From positions 98,441,999-98,505,998 of the forward strand of contig NC_073303.1 in NCBI RefSeq assembly GCF_027595985.1: 64,000 nt of DNA, given 5' to 3'. This document shows positions 1 to 11,395 of the stretch, in pieces. Position numbers and translations under genes: made by a program. Positions within the stretch are counted from its first letter, which is position 1. Each line of letters opens with the position of its first letter. Under the pieces are notes generated by a model that saw nothing but the letters and a program-made list of their open reading frames with translations, was not told the origin of the DNA and made no database searches. The DNA comes from Sorex araneus. Lineage: Eukaryota > Chordata > Mammalia > Eulipotyphla > Soricidae.

Positions 1-36
1 GGAGATCGAGGGGCTCTTCAGGACCTGCAGGACAAG
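1..36 (+). CDS. GSDMC: Copy A exon equivalent to E10 (3' end only)
   Basis: Encodes [12 protein letters not shown] and ends at a GTGAGT donor (37-42). It matches the end of copy B E10 (46045-46184). The 5' part is beyond the window edge. Confidence 0.88.
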
Positions 37-2475
37 GTGAGTTCATTTCATGGTCACTTTAGATGGAACTATAAATCTGGAAGAATTGAATATACTCATA
101 CTTAGATAAGTGATAAGTGGGACATAAAAGGAATGATGCAAGGAATATGCAAAAGATGCCAGTAATTAATACATTGTGCTCTTGTCCCAGGCAATATAAG
201 GTGGGCTACTGGCATCTTTATGTCCTGAGACTGATTGGCCTCTCCCAGAGGAGGTGGAGCTCTCCAGGTTCCCATTTCTTGTAGCACTGTAGCCTGTTGC
301 AATGTTGTCTCATTGTTCATCGATTTGCTGGAGCAGGCACCAATAATGTCTCCTTTGTGAGACTTGTTACTTTTTTTGGAATATAGAACACACCATGGGT
401 AGCTTGCCAGGCTCTGCTGTTCGGGTGAGATACTCTCGGTAGCTTGCCTGGCTCTCCAAGAGGGATGGAGGAATCGATCCTCATAAGACAGAAACAGAAT
501 TAATATTGATTTCATTCTAAAATAATTATTATTGATAAAAATAGCATTGTTATTGATAATATCAATTAATAGCAATAATATCGGTTGCTGTTATTGTTGT
601 TATTATTAATAACAACAATATTGTCTTCCATAGATGGAACAGTTTCCGCAGGGTGATTTGGATGGCCCTGGTGGAATAATTCTAAAAGAACTGAGAAAGA
701 ACTTACAAAATTCATGGGTTTATCCACTATCCTGCATCCCTTATATGCTTGAAGCCTTGATGGGTAAGAATGATTTGGGAAATTGAGTGGAAGAGTCACA
801 GTTTTGTGAGCAGCCCCAAGCACCAACAGCTGACTCCCTGAAAGGGAGTCTTAATTTTTGTTTGTTTTGGGGTGATACCTGGTGATATGTAGCACAGTAT
901 ATTCATTTATCAGTGCTCAGGGAACATGTGAGAAAGGGTTAGAATATGAGCCTCCTGTATGCAAAGCATGTGGTCCTTTAGTAAAAGGAATATTTCATTA
1001 AATTTTATTTATTTTTTTCTTTTTGGTCAGCCGTAAGCCATACTCATTGCTTATTTTTGGCTGTGCACTCAAGAATTACTGCTGGCGGGTACAGGAGGCC
1101 ATAGGATATGCTGGGAGTTGAACTGATTGGCTGCATGCAAAGCAAACTCTGTACTCTCACTCTAGCCAAAAAAGAAGATTTTTGATATCATCTTCTCAAG
1201 GACCTTAAAATACTATGACTTTATTTTATCATCACATCATACTCAAGGGCTCTCTATAAATTAATCATATAACACAGAGCCTGAGTCTAAGAAGCAGCAG
1301 CCCAATTTCAATTTCATTGATCTGATTATTGATTGGGTGCTCAAGTTTCTGGTGTCAGAACCCCACACCCTGGACCATGTTTTGTTGCTCTTGGAGATCA
1401 TCCCAAGAGAAGAAAGACAACATGCCATGGACAGAAATTTGATCTTCAAATCAAAAGGCTTTCATTCCATTGCTAGTGAAAGTTTCCCTCTCACAGATGA
1501 CCTTTGTTCACAGTAGGGGAGAAGACATATTCCTCACTCTTTCCCCATGTCTCGTTGCTCTCAGTGCTGAATGACACCCAACATGAGCTGCTGGCGTGGT
1601 CCATGGAGAAGAAGATCCTGGTTCATCAGCGGGAGCTGGTGAGAAATCTTCAAGGACCAGCAACCTGGGAGGGGAGGGAGGGAACGTGGGTAAGAAGAAT
1701 ATGAGTAAGGAGAAATAACTCAGGTTTTGTGCAGAGAGGAGAATCTATCCTATGGGGTTCTAGAAATTTCTGACTCATGTCCCTCAGAAAGCATTCCATA
1801 CTGGTATGAATCTACTTTATAGGACCACAGTTTCTGTGCAGGCTCTTCGGAGAGTCCCCACAATTCTAAAATATCCAACTAAGGACAGAGAGTTCAGGAA
1901 CTCAGAAAATCTGAATTAAACCCTGATTTAGTTATGGAGTTAATAATTTGTTAATTTCTTTTTTATACTATATATACAGTATATGTTCTTACATATGTGT
2001 ACGTATATACATAAACATGTACATGTCATACATTTTTACATGGGATTGAAAAAATGCAAGGTAAGTATTAGTTTCATTATTTAGTAGCCCATACTCAATG
2101 GGAGGATTGAGCCATACCGGGAATGATTTATCCCATGACTGCACACAGGGTGTTTTAACTCTTTCCTTTATGTAACCTTGGGACCTAAGACTTTCCCCAA
2201 CCCCAAAGGCTGAACCCAAATACTGTTTCTTACAGGTAAGGAGTATCTTGGAGCCCAACTTCAGATATCCTTGGAGAATTCCTTTCACCCTTAAACCAGA
2301 GCTTCTTACCCCACTGCAGGGTGAGGGTGTGACTGTCACCTACAAACTGCTGGAAGAGTGTGGCCTGATGATTGACCTAAATTGCAATCGGTCATTCTGG
2401 GATCTGGAAGCCAAGATGCCACTGTCAGCTCTGTACGGATGCCTCTCACTCCTTCAGCAGCTGGCTGTGGCCTGA
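1..2475 (+). CDS. GSDMC: Gasdermin C paralogue, copy A: 3' part (last four coding exons)
   Basis: Gasdermin C is a cytosolic pore-forming effector; this part encodes most of the C-terminal autoinhibitory domain. Four exons are visible: 1-36 (cut by the window edge), 634-763, 1565-1638 and 2236-2475. Joined they keep one open frame of 159 residues ending in TGA at 2473-2475. Each internal boundary is AG/GT, and exon sizes (130, 74, 240 nt) equal those of copies B and C. The end, [16 protein letters not shown] then AVA, is the family's conserved tail. No disabling change is seen in this part; the 5' half lies outside the window, so whether the gene is intact is unknown. The ascription to GSDMC rather than another gasdermin is from family knowledge. 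Confidence 0.9.
281..480 (-). mobile_element. tRNA-type SINE, long form, partial
   Basis: Reads AGCACTGTAG, TTCATCGATTTGCT and AGCTTGCCAGGCTCT in the order of the reversed long SINE (compare the full plus copy at 19495-19745). It lies in the first intron of copy A and is shared with copy B (46435-46640) and C (62729-62985), so it predates the gene duplication. Confidence 0.75.
592..620. repeat. 29-bp inverted repeat before the copy A E11 acceptor
   Basis: Arms TATTGTTGTTATTA and TAATAACAACAATA with a one-base spacer, 13 bp upstream of the acceptor AG. Copies B and C hold mutated versions (46741-46769, 63122-63152). Confidence 0.8.
634..763 (+). CDS. GSDMC: Copy A exon equivalent to E11
   Basis: 130 nt, entered after CCATAG and left at GTAAGA. 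Encodes [14 protein letters not shown] onward through MLEALM plus one base (phase 1 exit). An AT-rich inverted repeat lies just before the acceptor. Confidence 0.9.
850..1175 (-). mobile_element. Two degraded short-form SINEs
   Basis: Two reversed short-form SINE remnants, about 850-985 and 1018-1170. The second retains GCTGTGCACTCAAGAATTACT and ATGCTGGGAGTTGAAC. Both are also present in copies B (47000-47315) and C (63380-63690). Confidence 0.6.
1565..1638 (+). CDS. GSDMC: Copy A exon equivalent to E12
   Basis: 74 nt between a CTCTCAG acceptor and a GTGAGA donor. Encodes [17 protein letters not shown] onward to HQREL, a helical segment of the C-terminal domain. Confidence 0.9.
2236..2475 (+). 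CDS. GSDMC: Copy A terminal coding exon (E13 equivalent)
   Basis: 240 nt after TTCTTACAG. Begins [13 protein letters not shown] and ends in the conserved gasdermin tail and TGA. Frame is phase 0 with E12. Confidence 0.92.
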   Translation, partial: VRSILEPNFRYPWRIPFTLKPELLTPLQGEGVTVTYKLLEECGLMIDLNCNRSFWDLEAKMPLSALYGCLSLLQQLAVA

Positions 2476-2697
2476 ATTCTCCCTCGGTTGGGGGTGGGTG
2501 ATGAAGTCAAGGAGGGTGGGGACTACTCTTATAGGCTCTGATGTTCTTGGGGGAATTCAAGAAAACTACCTTTCCTGTTGGGAATCAACAAAGGCTTGGG
2601 GGATTGTTTATGCATAAGTGCTGTGGTTGAACTTGTGAAATCCTATGATAAGGATAAAGCTTTTCATCACATTTAAATATTGCAGACACACATTATA

Positions 2698-2703
2698 AAT
2701 AAA
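2698..2703 (+). promoter_or_regulatory. Candidate poly(A) signal of copy A
   Basis: AATAAA 223 nt after the stop codon, conserved at the same offset in copy B (48846-48851). It is inferred from position and motif; no transcript evidence is available. Confidence 0.5.
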
Positions 2704-2899
2704 AATTGAACGGTGATCAATGATATACATTTTGAATCCTTTTCATGGAGTGTACTCAAGTGAGTGAAGTAAAAAGTGTCATTAACTTGCATTAAAAGTG
2801 CATAAAAATTAAAGTAGGTTGATGAAAACATGATGGATGACCACAGAAGGGTAGCAAATGTTAATAATAAGGAAAATTTGTGTATAGGATACATGATTT

Positions 2900-3890
2900 A
2901 AAAATATTACTGACCTGAGAATAAATCAAACAATACCTGGAAACAAATGAGTATGAAGTCATAAACTACCAGAACCTGTGAAATGCAGCTAAAGGTGTGT
3001 TGAGAGGAATATTTATAGCTCTGAAAGCATTTCTCAGGAAGGAATAAAGGACCCAAATAAATATCCTGACTCAACAACTCGAGATCTTAGAAAGGGATCA
3101 ATAATAGGGGCCCATGCAGGCAAGAGGAGGGAAAAAATACAAGTTAGAGCAGAGATTTTTGTCATGGAAACCCAAAAAACAATTTGAAAGATTAATGAAA
3201 CCAAGAGCTGGTTCTTTGAGAAAATAAACAAGATTGATAAACTACTAGAATGACTCACAAAGATAGATAGATATATAGGTAGATAGGGAGAGAGAGAACC
3301 CTAATAAACCGAATCAGAAATGAAAAGGGGGACATCACCACAGAAACCAAAGACTTTCAAAATATCATCAGAGACTACATTGAAAGTCTGTATGCCACAA
3401 AATAAGAGAACCTAGAACAAATGGATAAATTCCTGGAATCCTATAATCTCCCAAAGCTGATCCAAGAAGATCTGGAATACCTGAATAGGCCTATCAGTAT
3501 TGAAACAGTAATCAAAAGTCTCCCCTAAAACAAAAGCCCAGGATTAGATGGATTCACTAATGAATTCTTCCAAACATTTAAAGAGGACCTATTCCCAGTT
3601 CTTCTCAAACTTTTCCAGGAAATTGAAGAAACAGACACTCTCCCAAACAGTTTCTATGAGGCACATATCTCCCTAATACCAAAAGCAAACAGAGACACCA
3701 CAAAACACACACACACACACAAAATAGCTTGGGTGTGAAGTTCCTCAACAAAATATTACAAATAGAATCCAAGAACTGATCAAAAATATCATACACCAAA
3801 AAAAAGTATCATACACCATGACCAAGAGGGATTCATCCTGGGGATGCAAGGATAGTTTAACATACAGAAATCAATCAAAATTTCCATCAT
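2900..3890 (+). mobile_element. LINE-1 ORF2 fragment
   Basis: Decayed plus-strand L1 reverse-transcriptase region: translations around 3420-3650 and 3800-3880 read like the L1 ORF2 segment before and within the RT core, with stops and frameshifts. A short GATA/AGAT tract (3262-3285) and a CA run (3705-3720) have grown inside it. It ends exactly where the LTR at 3891 begins, so the retrovirus inserted into this L1. Paralogous to 49040-50070. Confidence 0.75.
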
Positions 3891-4412
3891 TGTCAGGATC
3901 CTTGCCAGTTGACCCCGAAAAACTGGAGTATGATCCCCCAAACCGCCTGACTTACTCCCTATGGGAGAGGGAATGGGAAGAGGGAGAAACCTCTACCCAG
4001 CCCCTCTGTGAACCACGGCCACCTCACCGCCACAAATGAGAAAGAACCACACAGAGAGGGGAGAGTTGGAGGCCAAGCAACTCTCATTTTATTAGCTTCC
4101 ACACAGGATATTTATACACATTTTCAGGGCAGCTTGGATATGTGAACACCTGGTTATCATATTCGTCATGTACACTTTGCTGGGCCCTTTACAGATTTAC
4201 CTAATGATTTATGTTTCCCGCTTCTCAAGGCTGAGTATGTTAGCTCACACAAGTGATGACTTTCAGGTTTCATCCCAATATCTCCTTAACCAGAGCACCT
4301 TTTGGGTGGAGTGCTGGCACAGGGCCTTAGGCCCCTGTGAGTAGAGCCTGCTCTTGTTTCTAAGGGCAGGGGATTTGGCCAGGTTCTCAGGCCTGCTGCT
4401 GAGACCCCAACA
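3891..4412 (-). mobile_element. 3' LTR of a gammaretrovirus-like ERV (family LTR-1)
   Basis: 522 bp. On the minus strand it begins TGTTGGGGTC and ends CCTGACA (TG...CA). A polypurine tract lies immediately upstream on the minus strand (plus 4413-4427), which marks it as a 3' LTR. Same LTR family as the solo copies at 7365-7896 and 17570-19347 and the paralogue at 50071-50593. Confidence 0.8.
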
Positions 4413-5224
4413 TCTCCCCCTTTTTGTTTTATGAGATCCAGCTGCCAGGAGCCATCCGACAGCTTCACACTGGGGCCTTAGGGGTCAGGCCTGTCTTAGG
4501 TTGCCTCCTCTGAGGTCTTACTTGTCTCTGACTGTTACATTCAGCATTGTTCCCCGCATGGCGGCTATGTTGCACACTCACGCACTCCTTCCATGGCCAC
4601 AGGCACTCAGGCCACATCTCCTAGTTTAGGGTCTGCAAGTTTATCTGCTGCATGGCTGAGCATCACCATGGCCACATATCGGGTTCTTATCATCTGAACA
4701 AGGCGGTTTACAATCCATGGCCCAAGTGTTACAAGTAGCAATAGTAAAATGACTGGCCCAACCAGGGCAGATACAAGTGTGGTATGCCAGGGTGACACAC
4801 TAAACCATCTCTCAAAAATTCTTGTGCCTCACGCTTCCTCTTTTGCTTAGTCAACCCATCTGGCAACTTAGCCATAGAACCACGTACAACTCCAGTGTGG
4901 TCTGCACAAACACAACATTCTTCCCCTAATGTGGCACACAACCTCCCCTGCTGCAACATTAGTAAGTCCAGTCCTCTCCTGTTCTGCAACACCACTTCTG
5001 ACAGGGACGTCAGGGATTTCTCAAGATGACTGATGGAGGTCTCAATCCTCTCCAAGTCCTCATCAATGGCTGCTCGTAGGTCTGAGAATCTGCTCTGCTG
5101 AGTTTCGAGTGAAGCGATACAGGTCCCGGCTCCTGCCAGTCCAATTCCTAACTTGTGGCTATAGTTAGCATGGATATCACCTCCCTCTTGTGAATGGGCT
5201 GATGGGTTACCTGTGGGGGCAAAG
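4413..5224 (-). pseudogene. env: ERV env transmembrane-subunit remnant and polypurine tract (copy A flank)
   Basis: Decayed retroviral envelope TM subunit next to its LTR. The minus reading frame 4729-5055 shows the heptad-like stretch, the LQNRRGLD segment typical of gammaretroviral-type TM proteins (immunosuppressive-like region) and a CX6CC motif (residues 40-48 of that frame). The membrane-spanning segment with a basic cytoplasmic tail continues in another frame (4607-4798), so a frameshift separates ectodomain from anchor. No surface subunit is recognisable: the element is cut at about 5224 by a LINE-1 3' end. Not functional as it stands. Family identification is from motif recognition. 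Confidence 0.8.
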
Positions 5225-5237
5225 AGTCTCCTTCGTA

Positions 5238-6377
5238 GGACCCTCTCCTCCTAAAGACTTTGATTCCAGAGGTCTTCTAACCCATTTTGTCACCCAGAGC
5301 GGCTTCATACAGAAATTCATTGGGCCTGTGAGTTGGGCTACAACTCCGCGTTGCCTGGGGATGGATTTTTCCTCTCCACCCTGTTTTCTGCACGGAAAAT
5401 GGCAGCGGCAGCAGCAATATTCATGTGGCGAGAGCAACCTTCTAAGACTCCTAACCCAGAGGTACGGTTTTTGCAGGTTTGTGGCTCATAGGCGATTGTG
5501 AGCGGGCGTTACCGGCACGCCCTCAGCCCAGGTAAGATCTGGAGCTGCTGAGTGCAAAACGGACCCTCTGCTCCTAAAGACTCTGATTCCAGGGGTCTTC
5601 TAACCCATTTTGGCACCTAGAGTGGCTTCTTATAGCAATGCACTAGGACTGTGAGCTGGGCTATGCAATTTTTGGCAGAATTTTCCCTGGACTTTATGCA
5701 GAAATACAAAACCGCGCGGTCGCAGTTTTGTAGACTTAACATCTTTTAATTGTCAGCAATGTGAAACGGTTCCTTTTTGGGGAGAAATTCTAAGCAATAA
5801 CAGTGAGTTTTTTTTGGTTGAAATATTGAAGGTAATCAAAGTAGCAGCCATTTCTCTAGACTGTGAACTAAGCCATAGCCCCAGGCCGGCGAGAAGAGGA
5901 AATAAACCTCTTTCTCGGTTGTTTCCCATTTTCGGGGAGAAACATGGTGTGGTGTCCACCATATTATGACGCGCAGGAAGGGGGAAGAGAAAAAAAAGAA
6001 AAAAAAGAGTTATGTACTTGGAACGGTGGGACATCATATCTCTTCATTCTAAGCAGTGGAAAACTAATTAGCAAGTGCTTCCTTGGTAGTAGGGCTGTCT
6101 TTCTTGGGGGGAACTCCAACAACAATAGTGAGTTTTGTGTTGAAATATGGAATATAATCAAGGCAAATAGAAAATGAAGTGAAATTCATCAATTACGCAG
6201 GTGGGGAAGGGTGGGCGGGGTGGGATGTATACTGGGGTTTTTGGTGGTGGAATATGGGCACTGGTGAAGGGATGGGTGTCTGAGTATTGTATAGCTGAGA
6301 CAAAAGCCTGAGAACTTTGTAACTTTCCACATGGTGATTCAATAAAGTAAAAAATATTTCTTAAAAATGAAAAAAAA
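5238..6377 (+). mobile_element. LINE-1 3' end with internal 323-bp repeat
   Basis: Plus-strand L1 3' UTR ending in a poly(A) run (about 6370-6378). The near-repeat of GGACCCTCTcCTCCTAAAGA at 5238 and 5561 shows a tandem unit of about 323 bp. A target duplication of about 16 bp is visible: AGTCTCCTTCGTAGGA at 5225-5240 and a decayed version at 6378-6393 (intact in the paralogue at 52538-52553). Confidence 0.75.
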
Positions 6378-6393
6378 AGTATCTCCTTTGTAG

Positions 6394-7364
6394 TAGAGGA
6401 TTCAGGGAAGCACAGTACCATCACTCAAAATTCATTTAGTTCTATGTTGAAAATATTGATTTTCAACTATCTAGGAGCACTGTAATAGGAGTCTGAATAG
6501 TAGAACAATTCTGCAGATATGCTTTTAAAAGTTTTTTACAACAATATAGATTGATTACAGTTTATTTTTCTCAAAATACAACCTCAAACTTCCTTTACGT
6601 CCATTATGTGCTGTGACGTTTCCGTTTTAAAACCAACTACACTTTGACAGAATTGCTTTTCTATTTCTCACTGATGGTATCTCCAGACATTATCTTTCTG
6701 ACTTAAACTCACTGAAATTGGTGCAACATGATCTCAGAAGTTGGTACACAAGTTAACAATTATCTTATTTAACATGGCAAAACTATTTTGTAGTCTATAG
6801 ATTTTCAAAAAGTTTTAAAGTTGCTCAGAACTAAAGTTCTTACAACACATATTCACTGGGCAAAAGTTCACTTTACATTAGAAAGTAATCTGGAACATCT
6901 TTAGAATTCTTATTTCTAAGAAAACACTTTATAAGGATTAAAACAGTCATAGATTACCATGAAACAGTAAGGATTTCACACTTGTCTACTAAATTCTCTG
7001 AGGTTCAGGATTAGGCTGATACCATAAATCCTAGACTAAGTCCTCAGGCCAATTCAGCCTGTCCTTCCCCGTGGGGGTCCTTTGTCCCTGACTCTTACTC
7101 AGATTTCCTTGTGACTTCCAGCTAAGATCTGTTTGGGGCTGAAGTTTGGAGCATTGTGAAGTCTCAGGTGGTTTGGGATTTGAACCAGGAGGATGAAGTT
7201 TACTCCAGATGAGGCCATAGCAGGACCCAGAGTACATTAGTAGGTGACATCTGTTAAAATAGAAGCATAGACTTTTCCTCCTACAAGGAGGTTTCCCACT
7301 ATTTCTTTTTTTTTGTCAAATTTTAAGGCAAATATAAGAATCAATTGTTTTCCAAGCCCTTTCT
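6394..7364. other. Intergenic stretch, nothing recognised
   Basis: About 970 bp of AT-rich sequence without a recognisable gene or clear repeat. A 68-residue minus frame (7031-7237) is unassigned; it could belong to the 3' half of the class II ERV whose gag-pro-pol lies at 9500-12074, but nothing decisive is seen. Confidence 0.4.
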
Positions 7365-7896
7365 TGTTGGGGTCTCAGTAGCTGGCCTGAGACTTTGACT
7401 AAAACCCGGCCCCTGAAAGCAAGAGTCGGCCCTGTTTACAGGGGCCCAGGGGCTCTGCATTCCATACACTCCAGCATTCCACACACAGGCTCTCTGGTTG
7501 AGGAGACAATGGGATGAGGGGTGTGACAGTTAACATTGACCTGAGCTAGTTAACCCGGCCCTGAGATTAAGGAATACAAACCATTAACTAGCATCTGTAC
7601 TGAGCTCCACGAGGTAAACGTGATACATGCGTGGAATGTCCCCCCACCCTAGATTGTGTGTATAAAATCTCCTGTGTAAGAATCAATAAACGGAGTCTGC
7701 TTGACCACCAGGCTTCCCAGCTGTGCTCGGTGACCTTCTGGGTCGGCTTCTTTCTTGGCAGTAGGAATCCTGTGGCGAGCAGACGGCCAGGGCAGAGGCT
7801 TCTCCCCTTCCCACTCCCTCTCCCATAGGGAGTAAGTCCGGTGACTTCGGGGCTCATACTCCAGTGTGCCGGGGTCGACTGGCCAGGACCCAGACA
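7365..7896 (+). mobile_element. Solo LTR (family LTR-1)
   Basis: 532 bp beginning TGTTGGGGTC and ending CCCAGACA, bounded by a 6-bp target duplication CTTTCT (7359-7364 and 7897-7902). It contains a TATAAAA-like box near 7660 and AATAAA near 7685, as expected of U3-R. Solo, because no internal sequence follows. Confidence 0.85.
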
Positions 7897-7902
7897 CTTT
7901 CT

Positions 7903-8930
7903 CATTTACAAAGTTGCAAGAACAGACACCTGGAAGAGTTAACAAACTTAAATTAGCATGTCTTATCTGCTGGGCACAAGTGTGATTAGGATTCACTGTT
8001 GAGGTTAGGGAGGGTCTGAAAATCCAGTCTTTAACTGAGGCAGAGCTGGCTGAACTGGGAATGTACAATGCTGTGGCTTTAAGCTATAGGGCTGACATTT
8101 GAGACTAAACCCTTATAACCCTTTGCTAAGTAGCTCTAAACATTTTGGTTGCCAGAAGTCTCAGAGATCAAATAAAACACTGGTAGGATAAAGTTTGCAA
8201 CCAATTTCATAACTCTAGAAACTCATGTTTTAAGCTAAACCTGTTTTCATGTACCCAATTATTTCAACTCACAAGATTCTCTAGGTCAGATATTCTAACA
8301 ATCCAATACAGATGCAGACAAATATACACATTTAGACAATAGTTCTTCTACCTTAGTTATTTCAAATCATGAATTTTCTATACCAGATACTTTAACAATT
8401 CCACAATAATACAAACATGCTTTCAGACACAAAAAAGGCCTTTGGTTCTTACCAAACTTTTGTATTAGCGTAAGAAAATACTTGAACTATCGCAGTTTAT
8501 GATAACATGAGGAAACTTTATTTTAATGGCTTCTATACTTCTATTGTTTGTAAAATGGCCTAATTATATATCTTTTATTAAAATTGGCTGAGGCTTGTAA
8601 GATAAAGCCTTGCATTCTCTGAACTCTTATTTCACTTTAGTTTCTGGCTCTAGGTCTGTAGTTTTTCCTAGATAGTATAGATACTAGAATTCAAAAGAAT
8701 TTCAACTGTTAATAACTATTAATGTTCTTCTAATAAGTAATTTAGATCGAAAATTTCAATTTCTTTGTAGGTACCACATTCAGATTAGAAATGTTTGTTT
8801 AAACCTGATCTAACAAGTTTCAAAAATAACTTTTAAATTCAGGGACTTCATGTCACTCTGACCTCTCTTGATTTTGTTTGCCCAGGAATAAGAATTACTG
8901 ACTTCAAACTGGTTCTAACACTCAAGTGTT
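7903..8930. other. Intergenic stretch, origin unclear
   Basis: No gene seen. The minus frame 7903-8068 has a cysteine-containing stretch reading CSCNFVNE next to the solo LTR that could be old retroviral env, but the similarity is too weak to call. Confidence 0.3.
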
Positions 8931-8934
8931 CCAC

Positions 8935-8942
8935 ACAGACAA

Positions 8943-8990
<48 letters not shown>
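8935..8990. repeat. (ACAG)n microsatellite
   Basis: About a dozen uninterrupted CAGA units after two CAAA units. Confidence 0.95.
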
Positions 8991-9073
8991 TAAACTGACT
9001 AAAAACACCACACGCACATGTGCACATGTCTGCAGTTGAACAGTCGATCCATCTGATCCCTCAAAAAAGTCAG

Positions 9074-9262
9074 GGAGGGGTGGAGCAATAATACAGCGCG
9101 TAGGGTACTTGCCTTGCTTGAGGCCCACCTGGGTTTGATTCCCAGCATCCCATATGGTCCCCTGAGCACCGCCAGGGGTGATTCCTGAGTGCAGAGCCAA
9201 GAGTAACCCCTGTGCATTGCCAAGTGTGACCCATAAAGCATAAAAAAAGAAAGAAAAATGGC
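9074..9262 (+). mobile_element. tRNA-type SINE, short form, complete
   Basis: Head GGTGGAGCAATAATACAGCG, B-box-like GGGTTTGATTCCC, body CATCCCATATGGTCCC and A-rich tail. A good reference copy of the short form in this window. Confidence 0.85.
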
Positions 9263-9526
9263 AGGGAGAAAACTGATAAACTGATAAAGGAAGGGGCAGT
9301 CCTCAGGGCAAACTTAAGCCCTGTTGGCCCATTGGGAACATTTCTCCCTCGTTTGTCAGTCTGATCAACCAAATTTCTGCTTGTTAAAAATGGATCAAGA
9401 GAGCGATTTTGTTGATATAAGCCCGCAAAACTTTTTCAAAGTTGTTGAAACCTAAGGTGGTCAGATGCTAGCATTTTTCTTTCTTGGTCAACGCTAGTTC
9501 TGAGGCAGGGAGCTAGTACCTCCTTA

Positions 9527-9775
9527 TTAGACATGGGCATGGGCTGCCTCAGTGACACACTTCTTTGTTTCTGATATCAAACAGTTAATCATATGATCTT
9601 GCATTTCCCACTTCCCTGAGGCTTTTCGGATCACAAACACAGGGGTGTTCCAGGGGCTAGCTGACTGCATGAGATGCCCCTGAGTTCGTTGTTCATTAAT
9701 AAACTCTCTTAAAGCCTTTAGTTTTTCTAAACTTAGTGACATATGTTCTGCCCATCCTGGGGTCCTGGGAGCCAC
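9527..9775 (-). pseudogene. pol: ERV reverse transcriptase, N-terminal fragment
   Basis: 82-residue frame with LREFINEQRTQGHLMQSASP and WNTPVFVIRKASGKW, the start of the RT fingers in class II elements. It then diverges; no YxDD motif, RNase H or integrase is present. Confidence 0.65.
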
Positions 9776-9849
9776 ATAATTTTTGAGACGGGGGAGCAGT
9801 TGCCTTTAGAATTGGGGGTGTTGATGATGAAGCCACCGTCGCTCTGGAG

Positions 9850-10190
9850 GTCAGGTAACCTGGGCACCAGGCAAGATGTCAAGGCCTATGAGATTAGCCT
9901 CTAATCCACTGACAATTTGTGGGCTGATGGACCCCGAGTTCCCAGCAGGGCCTACCCACTGGACCAGGTCAGTGGTCTCGAGAGTCAGCTGTCCTCCTCC
10001 TATCTCCCTGACCCCTGGTACTGTCCTTACTTTCTATTCTGGGAGGGCCTTCTCAGTCCTAATCATGGTTCTATCTTCGGCTGCGTCTAGCTGTCCTTTG
10101 AACCCCTTGCCGTCCAGCAGTATGGTTATCTTTGGTGGTACCCCGCTGACAATGGATAATCCAATGCACATTGGTCTCTTCCTCCTCTGA
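9850..10190 (-). pseudogene. pro: ERV protease remnant with lost active-site motif
   Basis: Minus frame reads PPKITILLDGKGFKGQLD then AAEDRTMI. The flap and substrate-side context match a retroviral aspartic protease, but the catalytic Asp-Thr-Gly appears as Asp-Ala-Ala. A stop codon follows. Dead. Confidence 0.55.
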
Positions 10191-10439
10191 CTGACAAGCC
10201 TTTATTGACAAGAGAGTCTCTTGCCCGAGCGCCTGGCTGTCTTCCCTGGGGCCCCTCCAGAGGATGGGCTCCAGCTTCCCTCCGCACCCCGAGCAGAGCT
10301 CTCGGCAGCCGAAGACCACCAGAACTTAGCAACAGCCATGCTCGAGGCCCCTCTCCACACGTTCGGACAGGCTTCACGCATGAAGGTACCGGTGGAGGAA
10401 GCCAGGTGTGTGTAATCCTATGAACGTCAAACATCCAGA

Positions 10440-10710
10440 GAGAGACTTAAAAGCAAGCCCTCAGAAGCTCGCGGCCGCTTTGTGCCATATCTTATACCCT
10501 ACCTCTCCCTCTGGGAGAAACTGGCAAGTTTCTGAGAGTTTCTTGCCCACATGGGACAGCCTTGCAAGCTTCCCATGGTGTATTCATATGCTAAATCCAG
10601 TAACAAGCTGGATCTCATTCCCCTGACCCTGAAAGAGCCACCAGTGCGGCATTGTTGGGAGGGCCGAGTCGAGATCGACCTCAAAGATCTCAAGGAAAGG
10701 ACAAAATGAG
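10440..10710 (+). mobile_element. Old diverged SINE inside the ERV
   Basis: Contains TGCAAGCTTCCCATGGTGTA, AAATCCAGTAACAAGCTGG and AGTGCGGCATTGTTGGGAGG; related to the element at 28465-28705 and distantly to the long-form SINE. Splits the gag region from the pro region. Confidence 0.5.
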
Positions 10711-10714
10711 AAGT

Positions 10715-11395
10715 TACTGAGCCCACTTGAGAAATCGATGATTAACGGGATTTTGTGATTCATGATTCATGATTGACAAGACTGGGGGTTGCCTCTTCTG
10801 TGGTTTATTCTGATTCTCTAAGGCTGCGGCTAGAACCTGGGTCTGCTGCGTAAGGGACCCTAAATCTTGGATAGCACATATCCAATTATCTATGGAGCTG
10901 GTTTTCATGCCAGTGCAATCGACCCTGTGTTCTGTAGCTTGTTGCATTCTATCCTGGGGAGCTTCCGTGGGGCCTTCGTCAAGCCAACTCCAGGCTGATA
11001 ACGCCAAGGCTCGAACCTGATCTCCATAAGGGTCCAGGATGGTAGCCTGTGCTCCACTGATCTGCTGTCTCTGACAGCTGCCCGTATGTTATGGGGATGG
11101 GGGGTTGGGCAGCAGCATTGCGGTCTGCCTGCATGTGGCATTCTTCCTTATAGAAAGCACCCCATCTTATGAACTGGGTTCTGGGGAGCACTGCCCGACA
11201 CAGAGCTCTCCAGTCTAATGGTGCAGGGCTGATGGGCCAGCCCCTGAAGGATGGTGTCATCCGAGGGGGAGTTGGGCCCATCCTCAGCCACTGCCTTTTT
11301 AACTCTTTCAAGTCTCCAGGTTCCCATGGATACCAAACGGCAGGCCGGGCTCCCCCCGGGTTGAGATTAACTGGGAAGGACAGAGGGGTTTCCAA
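10715..11395 (-). pseudogene. gag: ERV gag, capsid region
   Basis: Frames 11395-10979, 11141-10905 and 11007-10714 share pieces of a capsid-like sequence (for example GPTPPRMTPSFRGW, TYGQLSETADQW, and LDEGPTEAPQDRM resembling the region around the major homology region). Frameshifts break it into at least three parts. Confidence 0.55.

Noticed and set aside
1504..1704. Frame starting at 1504 across copy A E12
   Set aside because: Includes intron on both sides; only 1565-1638 is coding by comparison of the three copies.
8935..8990. Regularly spaced repeats considered as CRISPR-like
   Set aside because: Simple microsatellite without spacers, in a mammalian genome.
9074..9150. tRNA-like sequences with a B box (here and in other SINE heads)
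   Set aside because: They are SINE promoter regions, without a foldable complete tRNA.
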